Part shown: positions 11,937 through 11,969 of the stretch, one piece after another | How the letters are laid out: every line of letters begins with the position of its first letter | Position numbering within the stretch: position 1 is the stretch's first letter | Origin: Dialister sp. UBA734 | Lineage (GTDB): Bacteria; Bacillota; Negativicutes; Veillonellales; Dialisteraceae | Direction: 5' to 3' | Assembly: GCA_002297935.1 (NCBI GenBank) | Contig: DBLC01000004.1 | Coordinates: 10,009 to 21,977 of the forward strand | DNA: 11,969 nucleotides | The notes under the pieces: model-generated | The model's input: only the letters and a program-made list of their open reading frames with translations | Databases searched by the model: none | Told to the model about the DNA's origin: nothing | Translations under genes and position numbers: made by a program

Positions 11937-11969
11937 CATAGTGGCTGGTCATTAATTCACTTTTGTGAA

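Overview
The window looks like a chromosomal segment of an anaerobic Firmicute, most plausibly a Negativicute (Acidaminococcus/Megasphaera/Dialister-like). This is inferred from strong AGGAGG-type ribosome sites, the gene content (argB-argD, an AGCS amino-acid symporter, a DUF4405 membrane protein, a UvrX/YolD-type polymerase cassette) and the many short-unit (7- and 9-base) tandem repeats between genes. The genus cannot be fixed from the sequence alone.

Layout. 1-2418 (+): acetylglutamate kinase argB and acetylornithine aminotransferase argD, consecutive steps of arginine synthesis, separated by a hairpin-rich repeat element and closed by an intrinsic terminator. 2451-4273 (+): an AT-richer cassette with its own promoter and palindromic operator, holding a Phd/Doc toxin-antitoxin pair, an 81-residue acidic protein and a HipA/CtkA-like kinase. 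The genes are packed by overlaps or short gaps, as if translated together. 4275-4904 (+): a DUF4405 multi-helix membrane protein starting one base after the kinase stop. 4905-5247: a long perfect inverted repeat that probably ends transcription from both sides. 5248-8336 (-): an AGCS sodium/alanine-type symporter and, upstream of it, a class I/II aminotransferase, separated by a second large palindrome with parS-like termini. 8337-9036: repeats only. 9037-9786 (-): an unrecognised basic, coiled-coil protein with a zinc ribbon. 9787-10375: more repeats. 10376-11936 (+): a Y-family DNA polymerase of UvrX type overlapping a YolD-like gene.

The most distinctive property is the non-coding DNA. Almost every intergenic gap carries arrays of degenerate heptamers or nonamers, often as inverted pairs around GC-rich hairpins. 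Two copies (959-1114 and 8830-9044), a right-end remnant at position 1 and a half copy at 5195-5260 belong to one family. In two genes the repeat itself supplies the stop codon. A second family of large palindromes (4957-5139 and 6821-7069) shares a GGTTATAAAGGGTTATG core. The best candidate for a less-described gene system is the Phd-Doc / small protein / HipA-like kinase cassette.
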